Assembly: GCA_031259665.1 (NCBI GenBank)
Contig: JAIRLD010000029.1
Span: forward strand, 1 to 13,332
Direction: 5' to 3'
Length of the DNA stretch: 13,332 bases
Origin: Puniceicoccales bacterium
GTDB taxonomy: Bacteria; Verrucomicrobiota; Verrucomicrobiia; Opitutales; LL51
Positions 6,500 through 12,379 of this stretch are shown here, piece after piece. The translations under genes were made by a program, and so were the position numbers. The notes beneath the pieces were generated by a model. That model searched no databases, was not told the DNA's origin, and was given only the letters and a program-made list of their open reading frames with translations. The first letter of the stretch is position 1, and the number at the start of each line of letters is the position of its first letter.

Positions 6500-7354
6500 A
6501 TGTCGATTATTTCCGAGTTAGTACCCCTTTCCAAAGGGCAAACCCAATTATTGTTGAAATTGCTAGAAAAATTTCCGCGGAAAAGGTGGGGGCAAAATTT
6601 TTTGATCGATAAGAATATCGTCTTTAAATCGTTACAGTTGGCGCAATTGTTGCCCGGTGAAAATGTTATCGAAATTGGTCCCGGGTTAGGTTCATTGACA
6701 CGGGCGTTGTTAGGCGCTAATGGTTGCGTTTTTGCCATTGAATGCGACGAAATATTATGTAAATTTTTAAGGGATGCGTTGGGCCATATACCTCGTTTCC
6801 ATCTCACTATGGGGGATGCCGTTGGACGACCGTTGGACGGATTTGAAGGGGGTGAGCCTTTTAAAATAGTTGCCAATTTGCCGTATAGCATATCGACGCC
6901 GTGGCTGAGCGCCGTTCTCGAGCAGCCGCATTTACCATCTTCGATGACGCTCATGCTACAGAAGGAGACGACGGCGCGTTTTCTATCAGATCCAGGATCG
7001 AAGCAGTGGTCAGCCATTTCGATTTTTCTGCAGGCTGCCTACGCTTGTAGGGGAACTTTTCCAGTTGCGCGCACGAGTTTTTGGCCGGTACCGACGGTCG
7101 ATTCGGTTTTAATCCATCTCGAACGTCTTGCAATTCCGCGGGCATTTCGTAGGGAGACGAAGTTTTTAATTCGGGAAATTTTTACACAACGGCGCAAGCA
7201 GATGAGAGTTTTGGTCAAGCTATTTTGTCCGCAATTTTTTAATGGAGTTACGGAATTACTTTTACGGAATGATCTCGATCCATCGCTTCGTCCCGAGCGA
7301 ATACCATTACAATTTTGGTATGATTTTGACGATTTTTTATCTAAGCAGATGTAG
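6500..7354 (+). CDS. rsmA: 16S rRNA dimethyladenosine transferase
   Basis: RsmA (KsgA) dimethylates A1518 and A1519 in helix 45 of 16S rRNA, late in 30S assembly, using S-adenosylmethionine. The 284-residue length is normal. Visible motifs are WGQNFLIDK (30-38), the SAM-binding EIGPGLGSLT (58-67), acidic E81 (AIECDE), GDA (105-107), the catalytic NLPYSIS (126-132) and the C-terminal FTQRRKQMR (228-236). I chose ATG 6500 because the ribosome-binding site caggag (6485-6490) lies nine bases upstream; a TTG directly before it (6497) is the alternative. It reads toward rpmI but is separated from it by 127 bases with a possible promoter. The upstream flank carries a broken copy of this gene's own start. 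Confidence 0.96.
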   Translation: MSIISELVPLSKGQTQLLLKLLEKFPRKRWGQNFLIDKNIVFKSLQLAQLLPGENVIEIGPGLGSLTRALLGANGCVFAIECDEILCKFLRDALGHIPRFHLTMGDAVGRPLDGFEGGEPFKIVANLPYSISTPWLSAVLEQPHLPSSMTLMLQKETTARFLSDPGSKQWSAISIFLQAAYACRGTFPVARTSFWPVPTVDSVLIHLERLAIPRAFRRETKFLIREIFTQRRKQMRVLVKLFCPQFFNGVTELLLRNDLDPSLRPERIPLQFWYDFDDFLSKQM

Positions 7355-7433
7355 AGTGATAATGGGATTGGATATTTTTTCGGTGAGATCGATGGTGGGG
7401 GAAAATTTTTATGGGATTATTTTGAAAAATCGC

Positions 7434-7462
7434 TTGACAATTTGAAATTAAATCACTTTCTA
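7434..7462 (+). promoter_or_regulatory. Possible promoter of rpmI-rplT
   Basis: A perfect TTGACA at 7434-7439 lies 42 bases before the rpmI ATG. The hexamer 17 bases on (tttcta, 7457-7462) is a poor -10. The same 11 bases, ttgacaatttg, form the -35 region of the secreted ankyrin gene (12331-12341). Confidence 0.35.
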
Positions 7463-7481
7463 AAGGGAAAGATTTTTGATT

Positions 7482-7676
7482 ATGCAAAAGACGAACAGGT
7501 CCATTGCCAAACGTTTCAAGGTAACTGCTTCTGGGAAAGTGTTACGGCGTACGGGTGGTTTTCGCCATTTTTTGAGGAGTAAGACGGTTAAGCAACGCCG
7601 ATCTGCGAGGCATGACAAATCAGTTTCCGCTGGTTTTTCCAAGCAGGTATTAAGGGCGATTGCGGTTGGTTTATGA
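7482..7676 (+). CDS. rpmI: 50S ribosomal protein bL35
   Basis: bL35 is a small basic protein of the large ribosomal subunit. The 64-residue product is dense in Lys and Arg and carries the family pattern KTNRSIAKRFKVTASGKV (3-20) followed by RRTGGFRHFLRSK. I chose ATG 7482, which gives MQKTNR in line with the family. A TTG at 7476 would add two residues and lies closer to the purine-rich aaaggga (7462-7468). rplT follows after 73 bases, the usual partner. infC, which commonly precedes this pair, is absent here, with rsmA in its place. Confidence 0.95.
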   Translation: MQKTNRSIAKRFKVTASGKVLRRTGGFRHFLRSKTVKQRRSARHDKSVSAGFSKQVLRAIAVGL

Positions 7677-7749
7677 TTGGGTAATGAATTTTCTGGCTTA
7701 TGGATAAGGAATTGAGTGATCTTTAGTCAGAGATATTTAAGGAGGAAGT

Positions 7750-8106
7750 ATGCCGAGAGTTGTTAATGCAGTTGCGACGAAGAAGCGCAGGAAGCGGTTA
7801 TTAAAGAGGGCGCGTGGGTATTTTGGGAATAAGTCGCGTCTTTTCAGGTATGCGCGGGAGGAGGTGCGTCGAGCGGATGCCTTTGCCTATCGGGATCGGA
7901 AACGGAAGAAGACATCTATGCGGCAGCTTTGGATTATCAGGATTAATGCGGCTTGCCGTGGGTTAGGGGTGGCCTACTGTCGGTTTATCGACGCCATCAA
8001 CAAGTTAGGGATTCGTCTTGATCGTCGTGCGCTGAGTGAATTGGCGATTCAAGATCTTCAGGCGTTTGAAACGATTGTTAATCGGGCGAAGGCTTTATTG
8101 GGGTAG
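7750..8106 (+). CDS. rplT: 50S ribosomal protein bL20
   Basis: bL20 binds 23S rRNA early in 50S assembly; in some bacteria it also represses its own operon. The 118-residue length is standard. The basic N-terminal arm MPRVVNAVATKKRRKRLLKR is followed by ARGYFGNKSRLFRYAREEV, YRDRKRKKTSMRQLWIIRIN (47-66) and the globular end with GIRLDRRALSELA. A full Shine-Dalgarno sequence, aaggagg (7739-7745), precedes the ATG, the strongest in the window. The gene is convergent with tsaB across a 468-base gap, and no clear terminator follows it. Confidence 0.97.
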   Translation: MPRVVNAVATKKRRKRLLKRARGYFGNKSRLFRYAREEVRRADAFAYRDRKRKKTSMRQLWIIRINAACRGLGVAYCRFIDAINKLGIRLDRRALSELAIQDLQAFETIVNRAKALLG

Positions 8107-8574
8107 GTCTTTTTTGATTTTGTTTTCACGACATAGGGGGTATATTTGGTATTATGTTATAGTTCTGGTGAAGGTGTATAGAGTGGGAGGGAGAGATTTT
8201 TTCGCATTCATTCTAAAAAGCGATAGATTTCTTTATATTTATTTAAAAAATTGTAACTATTTCCGAGGTTCCGGTCGACGTGAGGGGAGTTGTGTTTTAC
8301 TGTTCTGAAATATTTTCGCGGGAACATAGGGAGCGAGATAGGGTCTCTTTTGTGTATTCATGGTTTCGATGGGTGCGAGAGTCTTTGTTTTCCTGCCCTA
8401 AAAGATTTCCATTGTGGGGTTTTTCATCGCTTTTCAAAATTCCGGTAAGCCACAGATTGAGTAAGTTACAGAGGGAAGAGTTGATTTTTATATAATTACT
8501 TCATATATTTATTTTAAGAATCGTGGTCATTTCCTGATTCCAATCGGAGTAGTCGAGGCTGAGTTTCTATTATT
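8107..8574. other. 468-base gap after rplT without an intact gene
   Basis: This interval separates convergent rplT and tsaB. Open frames here (8036-8308 and 8280-8495 on plus) have no start signals and unlikely composition, so I do not call them. The gap holds a diverged copy of the tsaB 3' end (about 8221-8380), perhaps a second, older one (about 8140-8212), and the direct 3' flank of tsaB. No RNA gene or terminator with a T-run was recognised. Confidence 0.6.
8221..8380 (-). pseudogene. Diverged duplicate of the tsaB 3' end and flank
   Basis: Bases 8301-8359 align with 8571-8629 at roughly 70% by eye with one single-base gap. In both, the words ttcgcg/ttgcga, gacata/aacata and tattc fall at matching distances. 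The similarity continues left: 8225-8300 resembles 8495-8570, including the trinucleotide-level match tttatttaa/tttatttta and atttcc. The matching stop codon position reads ctg instead of cta, and the frame is broken, so it codes for nothing. The offset is about 270 bases. It is a decayed partial tandem duplication; the exact ends cannot be set without an alignment program. Confidence 0.6.
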
Positions 8575-9189
8575 CTAAGCATTTTTGCGAGGACATAAGG
8601 ATCGGGAAGGGGTCCATTTTTTATATTCGTTTTGAGAATAATAGGGCGTTTCTGCGGCTTCATTGGGTGTAATGATTGTTCGAAGTATATCGGCATGATT
8701 CCCGAGGTCATACGTCATAGGGATAAGAGCGTGATTTGAGGGTTCGCGGTGGTGAATTGAGAGACAATAAATGGGTTTTTGATGGCATCGAAGCTCCTCA
8801 TCTCTAACGAGCGTAATTTGATTGCTGTCGAAAATATAGTATTGTCCGTTGTTTCTAGGAACACAAATCAGACTTCCCGGAGGCAATGCAAGGCGATTGC
8901 GAATGCGATCGACGAATACGAGGTTACTGTAGGAGTAGATACGAATGTGTGGGTGAATGATTTTTGCGATACGCGCAAACATTAGAGTCGAGCGAATTCC
9001 AAGTAATTTCCCGGGGCCTTCACAAAAAATAATTTCGCTGTAATGAAAATTATTTAAAAATGTCGAAAGAACGGAAAAAAATCCCGCTAGAGTATCATTT
9101 CCCGATGAAGAAAAAGTAGTAAATTGATTTCCTTCGAGGATCCCTACCTGGTGTAGGATCGTTGATGTGTCAATCACAAGCAATACCAT
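8575..9189 (-). CDS. tsaB: TsaB, tRNA t6A biosynthesis subunit (diverged)
   Basis: TsaB is the non-catalytic partner of TsaD in making the N6-threonylcarbamoyl modification of A37 in ANN-decoding tRNAs. The start MVLLVIDTST matches the family's M-I-L-A-I-D-T-S. CEGPGKLLGIRSTLMFARI (56-74) corresponds to the signature GPGSFTGLRIGL. The product has 204 residues, slightly short, and NEAAETPYYSQNEYKKW near the end resembles the usual P-x-Y-x-R-x-x-W tail. The open frame extends to 9237 and would add 16 hydrophobic residues (MKIFIVFVYFFPIFWG) preceded by ggatg. I prefer the internal start because the family begins there. The middle is poorly conserved, so the name rests on the N-terminal half. Parts of its 3' end are duplicated next to it. 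Confidence 0.72.
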   Translation of the reverse strand: MVLLVIDTSTILHQVGILEGNQFTTFSSSGNDTLAGFFSVLSTFLNNFHYSEIIFCEGPGKLLGIRSTLMFARIAKIIHPHIRIYSYSNLVFVDRIRNRLALPPGSLICVPRNNGQYYIFDSNQITLVRDEELRCHQKPIYCLSIHHREPSNHALIPMTYDLGNHADILRTIITPNEAAETPYYSQNEYKKWTPSRSLCPRKNA

Positions 9190-9296
9190 GCCCCAAAAGA
9201 TCGGAAAAAAGTAGACGAAGACAATAAAAATTTTCATAAAAACATCCAGTTTAACCCACGGATATGCTTATTAGGGTGATATGTTTCATTATTTGC

Positions 9297-9325
9297 TTGA
9301 CAGAGGCTTTGTTTTGTAATAAGCA
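9297..9325 (+). promoter_or_regulatory. Possible promoter of the phosphatase-rpiB pair
   Basis: TTGACA at 9297-9302 is a perfect -35 in the 147-base gap between the divergent tsaB and phosphatase starts. At a 17-base spacer the -10 would be taagca (9320-9325), which is weak; tgtaat (9315-9320) is a better hexamer but too close. The start codon follows at 9337, so any leader would be very short. Confidence 0.35.
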
Positions 9326-9336
9326 ATCCCTGGAAG

Positions 9337-9810
9337 GTGGAAAAGGATCCGAGAGATAAAATTGTGTTTGTGTGTACCGGTAATACGTGTCGTAGTGTAA
9401 TGGCGCATGTCTTTTTAGAGAGCCAGATCCGAGATATTCCGGAAATTGCGCATTATACGGTGACGAGTGCCGGGTTATCGGTTCGGGAAGGTCAGGGAAG
9501 TTCGTCGGAGGTAAAAGCGATTGTTCAGGCGAAGGGGCTTTCGGTGGAAAATCATCGCGCGCGGCCGTTAACGCAGGCGATGGTCGATCAGGCGGCGGCG
9601 ATTGTCTGCGCAACGGAAGTTCATGAGAAATTTTTAAAAAAAAGTTTTGTCAATTTACCGAAAGTTTGCACTTCTTTTCTGAAGTTTGGGGGCGATATCG
9701 CTGATCCCTACGCTGGAGGCTCAAAAACTTATGAGAAGATTGCTGTCGAAATTGAGCAAAAATTACCATTAATTATTGAATTTTTAAGGAAGGAATTAAA
9801 TGATCATTAG
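9337..9810 (+). CDS. Low-molecular-weight protein phosphatase, arginine-phosphatase-like
   Basis: A 157-residue cytoplasmic phosphatase of the LMW-PTP family. The P-loop CTGNTCRS (13-20) supplies nucleophile C13 and R19, and the general acid is D123 in DIADPYAGG. The residue four after the cysteine is threonine (T17). In Bacillus YwlE the matching threonine favours phosphoarginine, whereas tyrosine phosphatases usually have Ile or Leu. So I infer an arginine phosphatase, though no McsB kinase is in the window. The best start is GTG 9337; the purine-rich tggaagg (9331-9337) overlaps it and is too close to act as a normal ribosome-binding site. Its last 11 bases overlap rpiB, so the two are probably co-translated, as in the ywlE-rpiB order of Firmicutes. 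Confidence 0.88.
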   Translation: MEKDPRDKIVFVCTGNTCRSVMAHVFLESQIRDIPEIAHYTVTSAGLSVREGQGSSSEVKAIVQAKGLSVENHRARPLTQAMVDQAAAIVCATEVHEKFLKKSFVNLPKVCTSFLKFGGDIADPYAGGSKTYEKIAVEIEQKLPLIIEFLRKELNDH

Positions 9811-10246
9811 CCTAGGATTAGATCACCGCGCCGTTCATTTGCGCGATTTTATTATCGAGCGCCTTGAAGCGATTGAATTTGAGGTTCTTGACCGTGGTGC
9901 GAGTGATGCAACGCCGGTTGATTATCCCGATATTGCTAAAAAAGTTGCCAAAGATATCAAGACGATGAAGGCAAATTTTGGTATCCTCGGTTGTCGAACG
10001 GGTATTGGTATGTCGATTGCGGCCAATAAATTTCAGGGTATTCGTGCGGCACTTGTACATTCTGAGACGGATGTGCAATTGGCCCGAGAACATAACGATG
10101 CCAATATTATGTGTATTGCCGGTGAAACGATGACTCCTGAGTTGTTAGAGAAAATGCTTGACATTTTTTTTGAGGCAGAATTTGAAGGAGGGCGCCATGA
10201 GCGTCGTTTAAGTAAAATTGTGGAGTTTGAATTTAGTCAGAAATAA
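9800..10246 (+). CDS. rpiB: Ribose-5-phosphate isomerase B
   Basis: RpiB interconverts ribulose 5-phosphate and ribose 5-phosphate in the non-oxidative pentose phosphate pathway. The 148-residue product has D8-H9 near the start, the DYPDIAKKVA segment (41-50), the active-site loop with C65 (LGCRTGIGMSIAANK), IRAALVHSE, REHNDANIM (96-104) with H98, and EGGRHERRLSKI (129-140). All fit the RpiB/LacAB family at normal length. The loop reads CRTGIG where CGTGIG is usual, so an arginine sits beside the catalytic cysteine. The start overlaps the end of the phosphatase gene by 11 bases, and aaggaagga (9788-9796) is the ribosome-binding site, inside that gene. The two form an operon. Confidence 0.94.
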   Translation: MIISLGLDHRAVHLRDFIIERLEAIEFEVLDRGASDATPVDYPDIAKKVAKDIKTMKANFGILGCRTGIGMSIAANKFQGIRAALVHSETDVQLAREHNDANIMCIAGETMTPELLEKMLDIFFEAEFEGGRHERRLSKIVEFEFSQK

Positions 10247-10418
10247 AATTTGGAGACGAAATAGAAGGTATTTGGTACTTTTTTGAGTTTTTTCAGGTCC
10301 AGGGGATGGATCTCCTTGAAAAAAAGTCTACGGTGTGTCAATTTTTGAAAGAGATTACCAATGGAGACATTTGAGGAAAGTTGAGGAAAGTGAATGCGGT
10401 TAGAAATGGAATTCAGAA
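10247..10418. other. rpiB-activase gap with hairpin and direct repeat
   Basis: A 172-base gap. An imperfect hairpin spans 10288-10325: T-run tttttca plus gg on the left, cctt plus gaaaaaaa on the right, with an inner stem aggggat/atctcct. The T-run is on the 5' arm and A's follow the stem on both strands, so it is not a normal terminator. Further on, ttgaggaaag is repeated exactly in tandem at 10371-10380 and 10381-10390; it contains a purine-rich, ribosome-binding-like core but lies too far from the next ATG (10419) to serve it. Confidence 0.5.
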
Positions 10419-11108
10419 ATGCAAATAGGGGGTATTCAGCGTTTTTCGTCGATAGATTTTCCTGGCAATCTAGCGGCCATTGTGTTTACGATGGGTTGTA
10501 ACTTTCGCTGCCCATTTTGTCACAATCCGGAGTTAGTAATCGGTGGACCAGATATGCTATCGGAGGAATATGTTTTACAATTTTTGTCCATGCGCGTGCG
10601 TCAGTTGGAAGGAGTAGTAATCAGTGGTGGGGAGCCGACTTTACAGCCAGATTTGTCAGATTTTATTGAAAAAGTTCGTGCCTTTGGCTTTCAAATAAAG
10701 CTAGATACCAATGGAAGCCGTCCCGATGTTTTGGGGTACCTGATTGCGCGGAAAATGCTCGATTTTATAGCTATGGATATCAAACATGTTTGGGCACGTT
10801 ACGCCTACGCAGCGGGATTACAGTCGGTTGCAATCGAAAAAATTCAGCAATCCGTTGCGCTACTCATGGCTAGTGGAATCGACTATGAATTTCGTACGAC
10901 GGTTATCCGTGATTTCCATAATCCGCAAGATATCGTTGCTCTATCAGAACAAATTCGTGGGGCAAGGCGTTACGCGGTCCAGGAGTTTATCCCCGAGAAA
11001 ACCCTTTCCGAGGACTTTGCGCAAAAACTTCCATTTGAACGCAAATCCCTCGAAGCACTGGCTCCCGAAATATCGAAAAATGTCGAGCGTTTCGAGATTC
11101 GCCAATAA
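10419..11108 (+). CDS. Radical-SAM glycyl-radical enzyme activase, NrdG2 type
   Basis: A 229-residue radical S-adenosylmethionine protein. C27, C31 and C34 in MGCNFRCPFCHNPELV form the CxxxCxxC site for the 4Fe-4S cluster. GGEP (70-73) is the SAM-binding motif, and KLDTNGS (94-100) and FRTTVI (158-163) are further strands of the barrel. The N-terminal pattern GGIQRFSSIDFPGNLAAIVF matches proteins annotated as anaerobic ribonucleoside-triphosphate reductase activating protein (TIGR02495). These install a glycyl radical on a partner enzyme, usually NrdD or a pyruvate-formate-lyase-like protein, and imply anaerobic growth. No such partner is visible here. ATG 10419 is the only sensible start; its ribosome-binding site is weak. 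The next open frame begins nine bases downstream. Confidence 0.9.
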   Translation: MQIGGIQRFSSIDFPGNLAAIVFTMGCNFRCPFCHNPELVIGGPDMLSEEYVLQFLSMRVRQLEGVVISGGEPTLQPDLSDFIEKVRAFGFQIKLDTNGSRPDVLGYLIARKMLDFIAMDIKHVWARYAYAAGLQSVAIEKIQQSVALLMASGIDYEFRTTVIRDFHNPQDIVALSEQIRGARRYAVQEFIPEKTLSEDFAQKLPFERKSLEALAPEISKNVERFEIRQ

Positions 11109-11117
11109 AACTAACCA

Positions 11118-11540
11118 ATGTTTTTAGATTCAGGCATCTCTATTTTTATAGCCTTCGGTACAAAAATACCACTCCCTTGCCTTCAATGCCCTGGATGGAA
11201 GGAATTTGCTGTTTTTTTTCGTTATCAAATTTTATCCAATTTAGCAAATGTAAATACGGAAAGCGGCAATGTCAATGTCCCTCTCTATGCTGCAGTGGAG
11301 ACATGGAACCCGGATATAGTTCGTCTACTCCTGGAACAAAAAGGAATTGACGTCAATGTGCCTCAGAACACTCGAATGAGTTGGGATGACTATGAACGTA
11401 TCGGATATGGCGGAGGAGACTACCGCCGTCAGGTATCTCAAACGGCGTTACAGCGGGCGGAGGAAGTGGCAGGGAAAATGGGTAGAGATTCTAAGTCAGC
11501 TCAAATTGCTCAGTTACTATGCGCAAAAGGTGCATGGTAA
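11118..11540 (+). CDS. Truncated ankyrin-repeat protein
   Basis: Only the last two thirds of this 140-residue frame look like protein with known relatives. ANVNTESGNVNVPLYAAVET and IVRLLLEQKGIDVNV (67-81) form one ankyrin repeat, and TALQRAEE to IAQLLCAKGAW (109-140) another. Between them is SWDDYERIGYGG (88-99), matching YDEDDYER in the ankyrin protein at 12380-12961, so the two are paralogues. The first 41 residues have no such match, no signal peptide and no ribosome-binding site ahead of the ATG. I therefore think the original 5' end is missing and the present start is accidental or a replacement. It follows the activase gene after nine bases, so it could be transcribed with it, and it ends at a clear terminator. 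Functional status is doubtful. Confidence 0.6.
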   Translation: MFLDSGISIFIAFGTKIPLPCLQCPGWKEFAVFFRYQILSNLANVNTESGNVNVPLYAAVETWNPDIVRLLLEQKGIDVNVPQNTRMSWDDYERIGYGGGDYRRQVSQTALQRAEEVAGKMGRDSKSAQIAQLLCAKGAW

Positions 11541-11565
11541 TTGGAATATCAATCAAAAATTAGGG

Positions 11566-11589
11566 AAGCCGTTTGAAGCGGCTTTTTTT
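11566..11589 (+). terminator. Rho-independent terminator
   Basis: A perfect six-pair stem aagccg (11566-11571)/cggctt (11579-11584) with a seven-base loop is followed at once by a run of seven T (11583-11589). It lies 26 bases past the stop of the truncated ankyrin gene and would end the activase-ankyrin transcript. Confidence 0.85.
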
Positions 11590-11604
11590 ACCATAAAATA
11601 AATA

Positions 11605-11626
11605 GAGCCAACGACAAGATTGGCTC
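11605..11626. repeat. Short hairpin between convergent genes
   Basis: Perfect seven-pair stem gagccaa (11605-11611)/ttggctc (11620-11626) with an eight-base loop, in the gap between the ankyrin terminator and the 3' end of the HD-domain gene. No T-run follows on the plus strand. On the minus strand tatttattttatgg follows, so it could be a weak terminator for the HD-domain gene. Confidence 0.45.
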
Positions 11627-11650
11627 ATTGTGTTGCTCTTGAAAAATCTT

Positions 11651-11773
11651 TCACTCCTGCAGTTTGGTCAGAGTTAGCTTAACAGCTCCGCTTGACAATG
11701 TACGAGCTGCATAGGGCTTTAAACTTCTTTCTACCTCACTTAAAGGGCTGGACATTTCGTATCCCCCGTCGTC
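11651..11773 (-). pseudogene. Out-of-frame C-terminal tail of the HD-domain gene
   Basis: In the frame one base back from the HD-domain gene, 40 codons run from GAC (11773-11771) to a TGA at 11653-11651: DDGGYEMSSPLSEVERSLKP, then YAARTLSSGAVKLTLTKLQE. The composition is that of an ordinary soluble helical tail. It joins VVDAMG directly if one G is restored in the run at 11773-11776. It has no start signal of its own except an internal ATG at 11755-11753. Confidence 0.6.
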
Positions 11774-12285
11774 CCCATCGCATCGACTACTGATATAATT
11801 CCTGCAATAGACTGTTGTCTCTCCGCATCATTCGAAAATTTGAGCGGCTGATCTAACCCAAACGGGTAGCTGTGCTTTAGCACCGCATCCCGCATGAATT
11901 TTTGATCATCATCTGTAAATACACCCGAATTTTGCCCACCCATTTCCAAATAGGCCGCACTCGCTAAGGGATGATCCTTTGATGCTCCTAAATCTCCCTT
12001 CGCCGCATCGGTGGTATACCCCAAATCATGGTCGATCATAATCTGCATTGCCATTAACTTGTCCTTTGGTGATACTAAACCGTCTGGTAGAGCATCCAAA
12101 GCGTTGAGTGTGTGTTTTACATTGCTCTGGATCACATACCGCACGCCGTGGTCACTCCCGGAAATCACCTGGTGGTCCACCGTCTGTTGATGGTGAATCT
12201 TAATGAGATTATCCCGAACGAGTTTCATCGCATCTTCCGGTTTGACGCCAGCTTCCTTTAAATACTCAAGCGCTTTGCTTTCCAT
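11740..12285 (-). CDS. HD-domain phosphohydrolase-like protein, frameshifted 3' end
   Basis: A 181-residue frame carrying a full set of HD-superfamily metal ligands: H46 (SGSDHGVRY), H86-D87 (MIDHDLGYT), H105 (KDHPLASAA), H138 (LKHSYPFG) and D168 (SVVDAM). The pattern H, HD, H, H, D is the one seen in dinuclear HD phosphohydrolases, which cleave phosphate esters, often of nucleotides. The substrate is unknown. Right after VVDAM the frame runs GTTGDTKCPAL and stops. Shifting back by one base at the GGGG run (11773-11776) instead reads DDGGYEMSSPLSEVER and 24 further residues to a stop at 11651. That looks more like real protein and suggests a lost G, a pseudogene in the making, or a sequence error. 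The catalytic part is intact either way. No ribosome-binding site is evident at the ATG. Confidence 0.75.
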   Translation of the reverse strand: MESKALEYLKEAGVKPEDAMKLVRDNLIKIHHQQTVDHQVISGSDHGVRYVIQSNVKHTLNALDALPDGLVSPKDKLMAMQIMIDHDLGYTTDAAKGDLGASKDHPLASAAYLEMGGQNSGVFTDDDQKFMRDAVLKHSYPFGLDQPLKFSNDAERQQSIAGIISVVDAMGTTGDTKCPAL

Positions 12286-12330
12286 GGTTTATAAAAAAGG
12301 CATTTAATTTCGCGTTTAGGGATTTATGGG

Positions 12331-12358
12331 TTGACAATTTGCGTAAAAAACATTTAAT
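12331..12358 (+). promoter_or_regulatory. Sigma-70-type promoter of the secreted ankyrin gene
   Basis: TTGACA (12331-12336) and TTTAAT (12353-12358) are separated by 16 bases, a perfect -35 and a five-of-six -10. Transcription would start near 12365, giving a leader of about 15 bases before the ATG at 12380, in which no Shine-Dalgarno sequence is visible. Confidence 0.7.
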
Positions 12359-12379
12359 AGCTTTGGTTTAATAAATATC

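Noticed and set aside
8036..8495. Two plus-strand frames after rplT (8036-8308 and 8280-8495)
   Set aside because: One begins inside rplT in another frame, the other inside the decayed tsaB copy; neither has start signals or protein-like composition.
8779..8985. Plus-strand 68-residue frame within tsaB
   Set aside because: It is antisense to the conserved part of tsaB and shows no family features.
10288..10325. Terminator after rpiB
   Set aside because: The T-run is on the 5' arm and A's follow the stem on either strand, so the U-tract required for intrinsic termination is missing.
11755..11785. Programmed -1 frameshift in the HD-domain gene
   Set aside because: No canonical X-XXY-YYZ slippery heptamer is present at the GGGG run, and I see no downstream hairpin that would stimulate slippage; mutation or sequence error is simpler.
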